The position numbers and the translations under genes are program-made. The notes beneath the pieces are model-generated. The model ran no database searches. It saw only the letters and a program-made list of their open reading frames with translations, and had not been told where the DNA came from. From the NCBI GenBank assembly GCA_903899945.1, contig CAIULA010000033.1, forward strand, positions 62,001-126,000: 64,000 nt of DNA, given 5' to 3'. This document shows, one piece after another, positions 17,126-25,708 of this stretch. Position 1 is the stretch's first letter. Each line of letters opens with the position of its first letter. Source of the stretch: an uncultured Alphaproteobacteria bacterium. GTDB taxonomy: Bacteria; Pseudomonadota; Alphaproteobacteria; Paracaedibacterales; CAIULA01.

Positions 17126-18014
17126 CATTTTTCCAAAACTTACCCAATCTGTCTGCAAGAACAGAATCATAAACTCTAGGTCTTGCGTGACCCATCCCTT
17201 CGATAATGAATTTTTCAGAATGAGGAATGGCCTTTGCTGTGGCGTGAGCATGGTCAACCGGGATGATCGGATCATTCGATCCATGAATGATTAAGGTCGG
17301 ACATTTAATTTTCTGAACTGCAAACTGGGTTGGGCCAAAACCGCTGGCCAGCGCATGGTTATGTGGTGTTTTTATGGGGACAGATGGGTTCATACGGTCA
17401 AAGGCAAGCTTTAAGATTTTTCTATGCTCTTCTTCATCAAAGGGTGCTTGATCTCCGCTAAAAATCTGAATCATTTTAAGGCTTTTGGTCATCCATACTT
17501 CTGGGTCACTAAGATCAGTCCCACTAAGCAAATTTTTAAGTTGCTCTATCGCCTCTGGCCTGGAACCGGACAAACTTAGAAAAGCGGTGCTCATTCCCAT
17601 AAAAGAATAAACCTGCGGCGTAAAGTCCATGGTTGACATGATTAAGGTTAAACTTTGAACACGGCTAGGGTGATCGATGCTTAAAATCTGGGCAATATAG
17701 CCGCCCATTGAGGTCCCAACAATATGTGTTTTTTCAAAGCCATATGAGTTCATGATTTCGATGACATCATCAGCCATATCGTTCATTTTGTAAGGGTGTT
17801 TCGTAAAATCAACATGCGTTGAAAGGCCGGTATCGCGTGAGTCAAACCGTACAATATAAAAACCTTTGTCGGCCAGAAGATTACAAAAATCAACAGACCA
17901 AGAAATTCCTTGACTGGCAGCGCCAGAAATCAGAATGACAGAGGGATCTTTTGGATCACCAAATGCTTCAGTCCAAAGCTTTATAGATTTGTTCTGTACG
18001 TACTTTTCGCTCAT
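17112..18014 (-). CDS. Alpha/beta hydrolase, 300 aa
   Basis: The fold is shown by ISGAASQG near residue 30 (oxyanion region), the nucleophile elbow GTSMGG near residue 100, an acid at HGSNDPIIP near 254 and the catalytic His in GMGHARP near 280. No signal peptide, so cytosolic. The family covers many esterases and hydrolases; the closest general type is the proline-iminopeptidase/epoxide-hydrolase-like group, and the substrate cannot be read from the sequence. Divergent from the MFS gene starting 80 bp away. Confidence 0.85.
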   Translation of the reverse strand: MSEKYVQNKSIKLWTEAFGDPKDPSVILISGAASQGISWSVDFCNLLADKGFYIVRFDSRDTGLSTHVDFTKHPYKMNDMADDVIEIMNSYGFEKTHIVGTSMGGYIAQILSIDHPSRVQSLTLIMSTMDFTPQVYSFMGMSTAFLSLSGSRPEAIEQLKNLLSGTDLSDPEVWMTKSLKMIQIFSGDQAPFDEEEHRKILKLAFDRMNPSVPIKTPHNHALASGFGPTQFAVQKIKCPTLIIHGSNDPIIPVDHAHATAKAIPHSEKFIIEGMGHARPRVYDSVLADRLGKFWKNEKDA

Positions 18015-18094
18015 TTTCTTTGCTCTTTTTGTGATTTTGCCATAGCATAGGTTAACTTATTAAGGTTAGAAAATCTTCATTTAAGGCTTTTCAC

Positions 18095-19312
18095 GTGAAA
18101 AATTTTTTCTCTATGTCGCCTAATTCTGCTGATAATCGCAGCCTTTGGGGAATAGCATGGATGAGCTTTTTCTGGAGCACGGCAACCGTTATGGTGTTTA
18201 CCCTGCTGCCGACATTTTTAACCGAGGTTCTGGGGGCATCAAAAACCAAGCTTGGTATTATTGAAGGGGTCGCTGTTTTTTTAGCATTCCTTGCCAAAGT
18301 TTTTTCAGGTGTTCTGAGCGATTATTGGAAATCACGTAAACCGCTTATTTTGGTTGGAACATTTCTAAGTATTGTTGTTAAGTCAATGTTTGCGATGGCG
18401 ACAAGCATTAGCTGGATTTTTCTAGCAAGATCAATTGATCGTTTTAGTAAGGGGGTCCGTTCAGCGCCAACGGATGCTTTGATTGCAGACCTTTCGCCTC
18501 AACATAAAGAGGGGTCAAGCTATGGAATTCGCTATACGCTTTACACTTTGGGAGCAGTATTTGGCGGCGGTATTGCTGCAGCATTAATGCATTTATCACC
18601 CCATAACTATCGTCTGGTGTTTTGGCTGTCGATTATTCCAGCGGTGATTGCTTTTCTTATTTTATATTTTGTAGTAAAGCCACCAACCGAAGAAACAGAG
18701 ATCAAACAGCGTCCATGGCATTGGAGAGACGCAAAATATTTACCGCCGATATTCTGGAAGTTATTGGGCGTTTCTTTTTTGCTTATGCTTGCCCGTTTTA
18801 GCGAAGCTTTCTTAACATTGCGCGCTAAGGACTTGGGTTGGTCAATTGAAATGTTACCTTTGTTGATGGTCGCGTATGACATTGTCAATGCGGGCATTTC
18901 TTTGCCTATCGGTAAGCTTGCAGACAAATATAACCGCCATAAAATTTTATTAAGCGGTATCCTTGTTTTGACCCTGACAAACCTTGTGATTGTTAGTGTT
19001 CATGCCCCAGCGGGCATTTTTGTAGGCATGCTGCTGGCAGGCCTTCATATGGGAATGACACAAGGATTAATTGCAGCGCTTATTGCGGAAACAACCTTGT
19101 CTCATCTTCGCGGGACGGCCTTTGCTCTTTATTATCTAACCAGTGGTACGGCGGTTTTAATTGGAAACTCGGTCGCTGGTTATTTATCGGATGTGATGGG
19201 TGGCGCTGTTGGTGCCTTTTGGGGTGGGGCCGTTTTTACTGTATTAGCGGCTACTTATTTGGTGAAAGTAGTGAAGGAATCAGCTGTTAAAGGTGTTGAA
19301 GAATCTCATTAA
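18095..19312 (+). CDS. Major facilitator superfamily transporter, 405 aa
   Basis: Twelve hydrophobic segments; a loop 2-3 motif-A-like stretch (GVLSDYWKSRKP, near 69-80) and its half-repeat (GKLADKYNRHK, near 273) mark the MFS fold. SIDRFSKGVRSAPTDALIAD near 128 is typical of a subgroup of uncharacterised MFS carriers. Translation probably starts at GTG 18095, which has TAAGG 8 nt upstream; ATG at 18113 is the alternative. Substrate unknown. Confidence 0.88.
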   Translation: MKNFFSMSPNSADNRSLWGIAWMSFFWSTATVMVFTLLPTFLTEVLGASKTKLGIIEGVAVFLAFLAKVFSGVLSDYWKSRKPLILVGTFLSIVVKSMFAMATSISWIFLARSIDRFSKGVRSAPTDALIADLSPQHKEGSSYGIRYTLYTLGAVFGGGIAAALMHLSPHNYRLVFWLSIIPAVIAFLILYFVVKPPTEETEIKQRPWHWRDAKYLPPIFWKLLGVSFLLMLARFSEAFLTLRAKDLGWSIEMLPLLMVAYDIVNAGISLPIGKLADKYNRHKILLSGILVLTLTNLVIVSVHAPAGIFVGMLLAGLHMGMTQGLIAALIAETTLSHLRGTAFALYYLTSGTAVLIGNSVAGYLSDVMGGAVGAFWGGAVFTVLAATYLVKVVKESAVKGVEESH

Positions 19313-19316
19313 AATA

Positions 19317-19345
19317 TTGACTCACTTCCCCAATTCCGTTATAAG
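19317..19345 (+). promoter_or_regulatory. Promoter of rpmB
   Basis: TTGACT (19317-19322), a 17-bp spacer and TATAAG (19340-19345), about 30 bp before the start codon at 19376, which is preceded by GGAG (19364-19367). Confidence 0.6.
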
Positions 19346-19375
19346 TAATATGCTATTTCTATATGGAGATTTACG

Positions 19376-19672
19376 ATGGCTAAGCGCTGCACAATTACAG
19401 GAAAAGGTGTTCTGACAGGTAACAACGTCAGCCACGCTAACAACAAGACTCGTCGTCGTTTCTTGCCAAATTTGCAAGAGACGTCTTTAATGAGCGAAGC
19501 TCTTGGACGAATGGTGCGTATGCGCCTGTCAACAACTGGAATCCGCACCATTGAGTTTCATGGTGGACTTGATTCATTTCTAGTCAGAACTCCTGCTGCG
19601 AAACTTGGACCAAAGGTTGCTGCTTTAAAAAAAGCTGTTATGGACCGTATCGCTGCAAAAGTTTCTGCATAG
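19376..19672 (+). CDS. rpmB: 50S ribosomal protein L28
   Basis: A 98-residue basic protein starting [20 protein letters not shown], with [13 protein letters not shown] next, which is the L28 signature. The C-terminus carries the alphaproteobacterial extension after [16 protein letters not shown] at 19376 follows TATGGAGATTTACG. Followed by an intrinsic terminator, then the queuosine genes. Confidence 0.97.
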   Translation: MAKRCTITGKGVLTGNNVSHANNKTRRRFLPNLQETSLMSEALGRMVRMRLSTTGIRTIEFHGGLDSFLVRTPAAKLGPKVAALKKAVMDRIAAKVSA

Positions 19673-19688
19673 CTAAACTTTTTTAAGG

Positions 19689-19717
19689 GGGCGCAGATAG
19701 TTTATCTGTGCCCTTTT
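19689..19717 (+). terminator. Intrinsic terminator after rpmB
   Basis: GGGCGCAGATA and TATCTGTGCCC form an 11-bp stem (one G-T pair) with a 3-nt loop, followed by TTTTGCTTTT. It ends 10 bp before the ATG of the transporter gene, so that gene needs read-through or a promoter within rpmB or the terminator region. Confidence 0.75.
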
Positions 19718-19727
19718 GCTTTTCTTC

Positions 19728-20486
19728 ATGGATAACTTTGTTCATTACCTAATTTTAATGCTCGAGAATTTCTCTCCGGAGATTCTTTCTCTTATAACCT
19801 TTTTGATTTGTGCGATCACAATATTGGGTATGCTCCGTTATTTCGGAGCAACAGGACTGTATGTCTATAATGCAATCGCTATTATTGTTGCTAATATACA
19901 AGTTTTGCATGCCGCTAAGTTTATTTTTTCTCCTGAACCCGTCGCTCTTGGCACAGTTGTTTTCGCAACAACTTACCTTGTCAGTGATATTTTAACCGAA
20001 CATTATGGGCCTGATACGGCAAAACACGCTTTATGGTTAAGTTTTGTCTCGCAAGTTTTAGTGACTCTTTTGATGATTTTAACCTTAGGTCACACTCCGT
20101 TATCTGAAGGAGTTAATCCTCCCGAAGTCAACGTTTTGGCAAATGCCAATTACTTAGCTATGCTTAAATTATTTACACCCACTCCCCGCTTATTATTTGC
20201 AAGTTTAATTGCCTATGTTTTAAGTCAGTTATTTGACATTTGGATTTTCCAAAAAATTCGAAATCTCAGTCATGGACGATATATTTGGCTTAGGCAGAAT
20301 GTATCGACGTTTCTTTCTGGGCTTTTGGATAGTTTCATCTTTAGTTATATAGCTTGGATCTTGTTAAGCCCTACACCGCTTCCATTTTATACTCTGATGG
20401 TCAGTTATGTCATTGGAACTTATTTATTAAGATTAATTGTCAATCTTTTAGGAACCCCTGTTATGTATGCGAGTTACCGTGTTTAA
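19728..20486 (+). CDS. yhhQ: Queuosine precursor transporter (YhhQ/DUF165 family)
   Basis: Integral membrane protein with about six hydrophobic segments. VSDILTEHYGP near residue 87 is the family hallmark, and YVLSQLFDIWIF and LRQNVSTFLSGLLDSFIF further on also match. Known members import queuosine precursors (preQ0/preQ1). The ATG at 19728 is preferred over a TTG at 19716 that lies in the rpmB terminator. The gene overlaps tgt by 20 nt, which supports the role: the imported base would be inserted by Tgt. No preQ1-type riboswitch is recognisable upstream. Confidence 0.9.
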   Translation: MDNFVHYLILMLENFSPEILSLITFLICAITILGMLRYFGATGLYVYNAIAIIVANIQVLHAAKFIFSPEPVALGTVVFATTYLVSDILTEHYGPDTAKHALWLSFVSQVLVTLLMILTLGHTPLSEGVNPPEVNVLANANYLAMLKLFTPTPRLLFASLIAYVLSQLFDIWIFQKIRNLSHGRYIWLRQNVSTFLSGLLDSFIFSYIAWILLSPTPLPFYTLMVSYVIGTYLLRLIVNLLGTPVMYASYRV

Positions 20487-21666
20487 GTTTGAATATACTG
20501 AACATTCACCAAGTCGAGCCCGCCTTGGCCTTATTACAACACCGCATGGCGTCATTGAAACGCCAGCCTTTATTTTTTGTGCGACAAAGGCAGCTATGAA
20601 GGGTTTAAGTGCTGAGGATATGAGAAGCGCCGGAACGCAAATTATTTTGTCAAATACTTACCATCTGTTGTTACAGCCAGGTCCTGAGATTGTTAAAAAA
20701 ATGGGAGGTCTTCAGAAATTCACAGGCTGGAAAGGGCCGATGCTGACCGATTCTGGTGGATTTCAGATTTTCAGCCTGGGTCATGGATCGGTTGCTGCCG
20801 AAATAAAAGGCAGACGAATGACGGGGCGTCAAAAGACCCTTTTAAAGATAACCGAAGAGGGTGCTCGTTTTAAATCCTATGTTGATGGAAGGTCATATTT
20901 ATTAACTCCAGAGGGGTCGGTTCGAATTCAGCGCGACCTGGGCGCAGATTTGATTGTGGTTTTGGATGAATGCACACCTTATCACGTTGATAAACACTAC
21001 ACAGCACAGTCTATGCAAATGAGTCATCGTTGGGCGCTTAGAAGCTTGGCTGAATTCAAGCGCGGTGATGATGGAACGCAATCACTTTATGGTATTATCC
21101 AAGGTGGTGTTTACCCAGATTTACGTAAAGAGGGGTGTGAATTTGTAAATAGTCATTCCTTTTTTGGTCATGCAGTGGGAGGATCTTTAGGCGCCAGCAA
21201 GGATCAAATGCAAGAAGTAGTCGGGATAACAGCCCATCACCTGAGCCGTGAACGTCCAATCCATCTTTTGGGTATCGGTGGCGTTAGTGATATTTTTTCA
21301 GGTGTTGAGCAGGGGATTGATACCTTTGATTGTGTGCATCCAACGCGTCTTGCAAGACATGGCGGCGCTTTGGTAAAGCCTAATACAGAGGAAGCCGGCG
21401 AAAAGGAGCATATCAACCTTAGAAACAGTCAATTCCGTTTTGATTCAGGACCGATTGAAAAGGACTGCCCTTGCCAGGCTTGCACTAATTATTCAAGGGC
21501 TTATATTCATCATCTGTTAAAGGCGCAAGAGCTGTTGGCTTATACTTTGATTTCAATCCATAATGTTAGTTTTATGAATCGTCTTATGGCAGCGATTCGA
21601 AAAGCACTTTTGGAAAACACCTGGATTCAAACAAAAAAGGAATGGTGCAGGTTGAAAGTAAATTAA
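20467..21666 (+). CDS. tgt: Queuine/preQ1 tRNA-ribosyltransferase
   Basis: Exchanges guanine-34 for a 7-deazaguanine base in GUN-anticodon tRNAs. Asp95 (LTDSGGFQ) and Asp288 (DTFDCVHPTRLARHG) are the catalytic aspartates; Cys334, Cys336 and Cys339 (CPCQAC) and a His near 365 bind zinc. Length 399 is slightly above the usual 375. The ATG at 20467 lies inside the yhhQ end, so translation is coupled. Whether the substrate is preQ1 or host queuine cannot be read directly; the transporter neighbour argues for salvage. Confidence 0.95.
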   Translation: MRVTVFKFEYTEHSPSRARLGLITTPHGVIETPAFIFCATKAAMKGLSAEDMRSAGTQIILSNTYHLLLQPGPEIVKKMGGLQKFTGWKGPMLTDSGGFQIFSLGHGSVAAEIKGRRMTGRQKTLLKITEEGARFKSYVDGRSYLLTPEGSVRIQRDLGADLIVVLDECTPYHVDKHYTAQSMQMSHRWALRSLAEFKRGDDGTQSLYGIIQGGVYPDLRKEGCEFVNSHSFFGHAVGGSLGASKDQMQEVVGITAHHLSRERPIHLLGIGGVSDIFSGVEQGIDTFDCVHPTRLARHGGALVKPNTEEAGEKEHINLRNSQFRFDSGPIEKDCPCQACTNYSRAYIHHLLKAQELLAYTLISIHNVSFMNRLMAAIRKALLENTWIQTKKEWCRLKVN

Positions 21667-21730
21667 TTTTCCAGAGTTTTGATTAAGAAGAATCCAGCTT
21701 TGTGGAATGAAGATATTGCCGTTTAGGAAA

Positions 21731-21752
21731 ATGGACCCCATGTGGGGCCCAT
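21731..21752. terminator. Hairpin between the 3' ends of tgt and the 556-aa secreted gene
   Basis: ATGGACCCCA and TGGGGCCCAT form a 10-bp arm pair with one A-C mismatch. It could end both converging transcripts, but there is no clear T-run. It also resembles a half unit (ATGGACCC...) of the dispersed hairpin family, so it may be a repeat remnant. Confidence 0.4.
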
Positions 21753-21770
21753 CTTAGTTATTTTAGAATG

Positions 21771-23441
21771 CTATTTCTTCTTTTTTGCTGATGCGGGTGG
21801 CCTTTGATATTCGTCATAGAAACCGCCCCAACCATCATCCCGCTGTGACTCTTCAAAATCATCTCCTTTTCTTTTATTCTCACTTTTTTTACCTTTTTTC
21901 TGCGTTACAGCAGCGACATCTGAAGAGGTGGCTGCAGCGCTTTCAGGTATTATCAATTTTTCAAATTCATCGCTCACAGTTTTTTTCAGCATGGGGATGT
22001 TTATATGTGGTAGTGAATCAGAATGCAGACTTATAAGTCGTTCATTAAACAGTACAAATTTTGCCATCTTCGTTTCATTTGAAGCCACAGCCGCAGGTAA
22101 CGCACCATAAGCTTTGATAACATCTTTTGAATGATCAAATGAGCTTTTAATCATAGTAGCTCCCGTTTCATTTTCTTTTTCGACCAACGGAACAGCATCC
22201 GTATAACAGGTAAGTGCCTGGGTTAAATAATCAACTGACCCTCCTAATTTAGATCTTGACCATGCTACGTCCCCTAAAAACACTTTTGTTGCAACATTGC
22301 GATAAGAAAAAAGACCCTCAAAACGATAACCGTCTATTTTCCTTAGAGTTTGTTCAGATGCTGCTAGTAGGGGATCAGCAGAGTCATCTCTTAAATATTC
22401 TCCGAAACGCAATTGCATTTTCCCTAAAACATATAATGTATGACGGAAGGTTAATTCACCTTCGGTACCGGCTGTGTCTCCTAAGCCTCCTAGGAGGTCA
22501 CTAATCTTTTCATATGCATTCTGGTCCCAGGCAAATTGTGAATGTCCTTGCCATAATTTACGAATTCTGTCGTCTTCTGCCCAAATGGATGTCGCTTTGC
22601 CTGATGAAACAAAGTCGCTTAAATGATGATAAAAAGATCCCGGGTTATTAAATAAATCAGAAATAAGGTCAGAATGGGAATGCCACGAAATTCCTAATTG
22701 TCTTAATTCTAAAAAGTTATTTAAAGCTATATAAGGGGTGCCGGCTAAAAGATGTAAAATTGTTTGCACAGAGTAAAGATTAAGTCTGGAAAATTCATCT
22801 AATGGGCCTGCGGCTTCGGCAGCATTAACTTTCTTGATGAGTGCGGCAGATAAAACTGATGCTTGATGAGGATTTCCTGCTTTTAATTGTCCCACGATGG
22901 CTAAAAGATCGTCCTTTATGTCTATGATGGGGGCAGGCTGATTGTACCATGTGTGAGCAAGCAGTTCCTCTACTGTTGGCAAAATACGACTTTTCATAAT
23001 GTCTATGTCTAAGCGAGCCATTGCCTCCACAGCATTGGAATCATCAAATTGTGATGATTGATGTCCGCTCAAAGGTATAAAACCTGCAATAGGCTGAGAT
23101 ATAAGATACTCTGCAGCAGAAACGTCCTTTTCCCCCTCTCTTGGAGGTTGCATGAGTGATGGGCGTCTGATCATTATTGAACGGCCTGGCTTAGGTTCAT
23201 CAGTTAATAGTTTGCTGCGGTTTACACTGCTTGCAGGAGCTGATACGGCTCGCCTCATAGGTATTGCTAAAACTGGGGAAGTTGTTAGGGGTTGGGATGC
23301 AGGCTCTGTTCGGGTCTTTGAAATTTTACCCCTGTCAAGAGGCGCTTCATCGGATGCATAAGTGATTGGGATGGCAGCACTTGTCGCTAGTAAGGAAAAG
23401 ATGCTGATGGTGAAGATTTTGGAATATGTTTTGGGGATCAT
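21771..23441 (-). CDS. Orphan secreted protein with Lys-rich tail, 556 aa
   Basis: Family not recognised. The start is ATG 23441, which has AAAGAGGTAACT in front and gives a clean signal peptide (residues 1-28, cleavage near TYA/SD); the frame stays open upstream to 23558 but those residues look non-coding. After a Pro/Ser-rich low-complexity region (about 30-105) come many helical segments, TPR-like by eye but without a firm repeat. The tail is basic and low-complexity (KKGKKSENKRK near residue 520; KKKK at the end) with an aromatic DDGWGGFYDEY stretch. Two TTACC-N4-GGTAA palindromes upstream match those before hipB, so it may be HipB-regulated. It could be an exported effector. Confidence 0.75.
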   Translation of the reverse strand: MIPKTYSKIFTISIFSLLATSAAIPITYASDEAPLDRGKISKTRTEPASQPLTTSPVLAIPMRRAVSAPASSVNRSKLLTDEPKPGRSIMIRRPSLMQPPREGEKDVSAAEYLISQPIAGFIPLSGHQSSQFDDSNAVEAMARLDIDIMKSRILPTVEELLAHTWYNQPAPIIDIKDDLLAIVGQLKAGNPHQASVLSAALIKKVNAAEAAGPLDEFSRLNLYSVQTILHLLAGTPYIALNNFLELRQLGISWHSHSDLISDLFNNPGSFYHHLSDFVSSGKATSIWAEDDRIRKLWQGHSQFAWDQNAYEKISDLLGGLGDTAGTEGELTFRHTLYVLGKMQLRFGEYLRDDSADPLLAASEQTLRKIDGYRFEGLFSYRNVATKVFLGDVAWSRSKLGGSVDYLTQALTCYTDAVPLVEKENETGATMIKSSFDHSKDVIKAYGALPAAVASNETKMAKFVLFNERLISLHSDSLPHINIPMLKKTVSDEFEKLIIPESAAATSSDVAAVTQKKGKKSENKRKGDDFEESQRDDGWGGFYDEYQRPPASAKKKK

Positions 23442-23613
23442 AGTTACCTCTTTATAATTTAAAGATTTAATAATAATTATTCGTAATAACACGAAAGTAT
23501 TAGGGATGCTAATAATGTGGAGAAAAATAGAAAATGGTATCAACGTGCTTTTTTGCATATTGACATTAATGTTTTTTTCTGAATGCTTTCGAGAGCTGGA
23601 TTTTGATAATTGC

Positions 23614-23676
23614 TTACCGATTGGTAATATTTAGTGATTGATGGTTTGAAGTAGGTAAAAATTTACCATTCGGTAA
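23614..23676. promoter_or_regulatory. Pair of hip-type palindromes upstream of the 556-aa secreted gene
   Basis: TTACCGATTGGTAA at 23614-23627 and TTACCATTCGGTAA at 23663-23676, start-to-start spacing 49 bp. The same motif pair with the same spacing lies in front of hipB (25211-25273), and the segment after the second palindrome (GTAAGTTTT) is shared too. Probable HipB binding sites; they lie between the hipA stop and the secreted gene. Confidence 0.55.
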
Positions 23677-23690
23677 GTTTTTTGGGGAGA

Positions 23691-24977
23691 TTATTTGTCT
23701 TTTAGCCTTTCCAAAAGGGTATCTATATTTCCTTGAATTACACCTCGTAATTTCCCAGAAAATGCTGTTTCTTCGTCACTCAAGCTATTGTATTTTTTTG
23801 ATATTTGAATAACTCTATCCATCGCTATGGAAATTAATTTGCCCATTTTCTGTGCTTCTTTCTTAAATTCAGGGAATGATAAGCCAACGGATTCACAAAA
23901 TTCTTTCCAATGTTTTGCAAATACATTCTTTTCTTCATATTCACCACCAATTTTCATAGCCATTTTTTGAGAGTGCCCTTCATAAATTTGACAACAAAGA
24001 ACATCATACAAAGGGGCAAGCTTTGGCGGTGTATGATCTCCATAAAGAATGGAAAAGTTTTTTCCATGAGCATCTGTATTACCTACAACAAAATTGAATA
24101 TGATGTATTTAGTAAAGTTAATACGATCGATTAAATTTAAAAGCTTAAAACAATCCTCTAATGAAGGACCTCCTTCGTTTTGATATTTTTGCGTTGGTAA
24201 TTTACCTAAGGCTTGGCAAAAATCTTCTTGATGGAGTCTTTTAATGTATCGTGTGCCAAAATCGCGATCATAACGTTGGACAATAACACAGGGAGTATTA
24301 CCGATTTTTCTAAATGATACGTTTGCTGCATTTAAATGGCTTGCTTGGGCAAGCGTTAAGCAGAAATATTCATTAAAAGCGCTGTTTGGAAAAGTAGCTA
24401 TTTCAGGTTTTAAAATATGAGTTGAAGGCATTCCATTTCTTGGAATTCCAATTTTTTCACTTACTGGATTTAAGGGATCTACGTAAATACCTGCTTTATT
24501 CTGTACTCCGGCAAGCGATAATCTTATATCGTCAATGCCATGAAAAAGGGGATTTGAGGTTGAAAGTTTTTTTATATAACTTTCAATTTCTTCATCAGTT
24601 TTAAAGTCAACGTCAAGCGTTTCAAATTCAACTTCACGGATGGGTTCATCAATCTCGTGAAATGAAACGGCTCCTGGGCAATCCTGACCAATGGCCTGCA
24701 GTAATCTAAAAGAATTGCGCGCACTAATCCCATGTCTTTTAGCAATAGTATCTCGCGCAGCTTCACTATCAGGCAGTAGTCCTTCAAAAAATGGTCTACA
24801 TTCCTTTTCTGAAAAAATGCGCTCATTCATTGATAAGGGCAAGGACTGGGATATGGATACTTGAGATTCTGGAAATGGCTTTAAATAATGAAAATACATT
24901 TTTCCATTACCGTCTTGCCCCAAGATGCCCATTGGTTTTCCGTGCATACGAACATTGAGAATATTATTATTGTTCAT
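23691..24977 (-). CDS. hipA: HipA-family Ser/Thr kinase toxin
   Basis: Toxin kinase of a type II toxin-antitoxin system; Escherichia coli HipA phosphorylates glutamyl-tRNA synthetase and induces dormancy. Motifs in order: the autophosphorylation loop RLSLAGVQNKAG (Ser154), THILKPE near 187, FNEYFC near 201, VQRYDRDF near 233, LHQEDFCQALG near 248, the catalytic GNTDAHGKNFS (Asp302) and APLYDVL (Asp325, metal). All key residues are present, so the kinase looks functional. Length 428 is normal. Its ATG overlaps the hipB stop by 11 nt, giving antitoxin-first coupling. Confidence 0.95.
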   Translation of the reverse strand: MNNNNILNVRMHGKPMGILGQDGNGKMYFHYLKPFPESQVSISQSLPLSMNERIFSEKECRPFFEGLLPDSEAARDTIAKRHGISARNSFRLLQAIGQDCPGAVSFHEIDEPIREVEFETLDVDFKTDEEIESYIKKLSTSNPLFHGIDDIRLSLAGVQNKAGIYVDPLNPVSEKIGIPRNGMPSTHILKPEIATFPNSAFNEYFCLTLAQASHLNAANVSFRKIGNTPCVIVQRYDRDFGTRYIKRLHQEDFCQALGKLPTQKYQNEGGPSLEDCFKLLNLIDRINFTKYIIFNFVVGNTDAHGKNFSILYGDHTPPKLAPLYDVLCCQIYEGHSQKMAMKIGGEYEEKNVFAKHWKEFCESVGLSFPEFKKEAQKMGKLISIAMDRVIQISKKYNSLSDEETAFSGKLRGVIQGNIDTLLERLKDK

Positions 24978-25194
24978 GTGAAATCACCGGTAGTTCAAGG
25001 TTAACCGTAATTCCCAACATACCAAGGATTTGAAGAACCTTGCCCAGTTGGCAAGTTTGTTTTCCTTTTTCTAAATCCACAATAAATCGTATGCCGGTTC
25101 CACAGGAAAACGCCAAGTCCCGTTGCCTAAGGCCCAAGGTTTTTCTTGCTTTTTTCACTGCTTGTCCGATTTCTTCGGGGGTAATACGATGCAT
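24967..25194 (-). CDS. hipB: HipB-like XRE-family antitoxin
   Basis: A 75-residue helix-turn-helix protein: IGQAVKKARKTLGLRQRDLA is the first half of the HTH and GIRFIVDLEKGKQTCQLGKVLQIL the rest, as in HipB. It would bind HipA and repress its own operon. The two palindromes at 25211-25273 upstream are its likely operators. The gene stands 92 bp after rbfA, a position often held by truB or rpsO in alphaproteobacteria. Confidence 0.92.
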   Translation of the reverse strand: MHRITPEEIGQAVKKARKTLGLRQRDLAFSCGTGIRFIVDLEKGKQTCQLGKVLQILGMLGITVNLELPVISHEQ

Positions 25195-25210
25195 AGAATT
25201 CTACCAATAT

Positions 25211-25273
25211 TTACCGATAGGGAAAATATGCCACGAAGTTGCCGGAAAATCAATAAAAATTACTGATCGGTAA
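25211..25273. promoter_or_regulatory. Pair of palindromic operators upstream of hipBA
   Basis: TTACCGATAGGGAA at 25211-25224 and TTACTGATCGGTAA at 25260-25273, spacing 49 bp, about 17 and 66 bp from the hipB start. With the 23614-23676 pair they define the consensus TTACC-N4-GGTAA. This is the expected location for antitoxin autoregulation. Binding is inference. Confidence 0.65.
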
Positions 25274-25286
25274 GTTTTGATCTGTC

Positions 25287-25691
25287 TTACTTCTCAATTT
25301 TCCTAAACAAATCCTCAATTTTTTTGGTAGCCTCAAAGGCTAAATCAATTTGAAAACTTAATTTCGGCACGACGCGAAGTTGCAGTTTTTGGGACAGTTC
25401 TTTTCTGAAATAGCCGGTAGAGGCTTTTAAAAAGGCAATTGTATCTTCTTGGTGTTCGCCGCCAAGGGGCATAACATAAAGAGTTGCATGTTTTAGGTCA
25501 GGCGAAACTTTTATATCAGTGATTGTAACTGTGGTTGGCAAAGCCATCAATTCACCGTCCTCGGTATAAAGAGGGGGGATATCCCCCCGCATTAACGTAG
25601 AGGACACATAAAAACGAATCTCTTGAGCTACGCGTTCTTGGCGGTGACTCGGCGCCTTACTCGGCACAAAGAGATTAAGGGATTTAACCAA
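25287..25691 (-). CDS. rbfA: Ribosome-binding factor A
   Basis: 30S maturation and cold-adaptation factor. RQERVAQEIRFYVSSTL near the N-terminus, TITDIKVSPDLKHATLYVMPLG near 55 and the C-terminal PKLSFQIDLAFEATKKIEDL are RbfA hallmarks, within a KH-like fold. Length 134. The likely start is TTG at 25691 (GGGGTATAAGC upstream); no suitable ATG lies near. Last gene of rimP-nusA-infB-rbfA, 17 bp after infB. Confidence 0.95.
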   Translation of the reverse strand: MVKSLNLFVPSKAPSHRQERVAQEIRFYVSSTLMRGDIPPLYTEDGELMALPTTVTITDIKVSPDLKHATLYVMPLGGEHQEDTIAFLKASTGYFRKELSQKLQLRVVPKLSFQIDLAFEATKKIEDLFRKIEK

Positions 25692-25708
25692 AGCTTATAC
25701 CCCAGTTC

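Noticed and set aside
19673-19727. preQ1 riboswitch before yhhQ-tgt
   Set aside because: The hairpin here has the layout of an intrinsic terminator of rpmB; no preQ1 aptamer core is visible.
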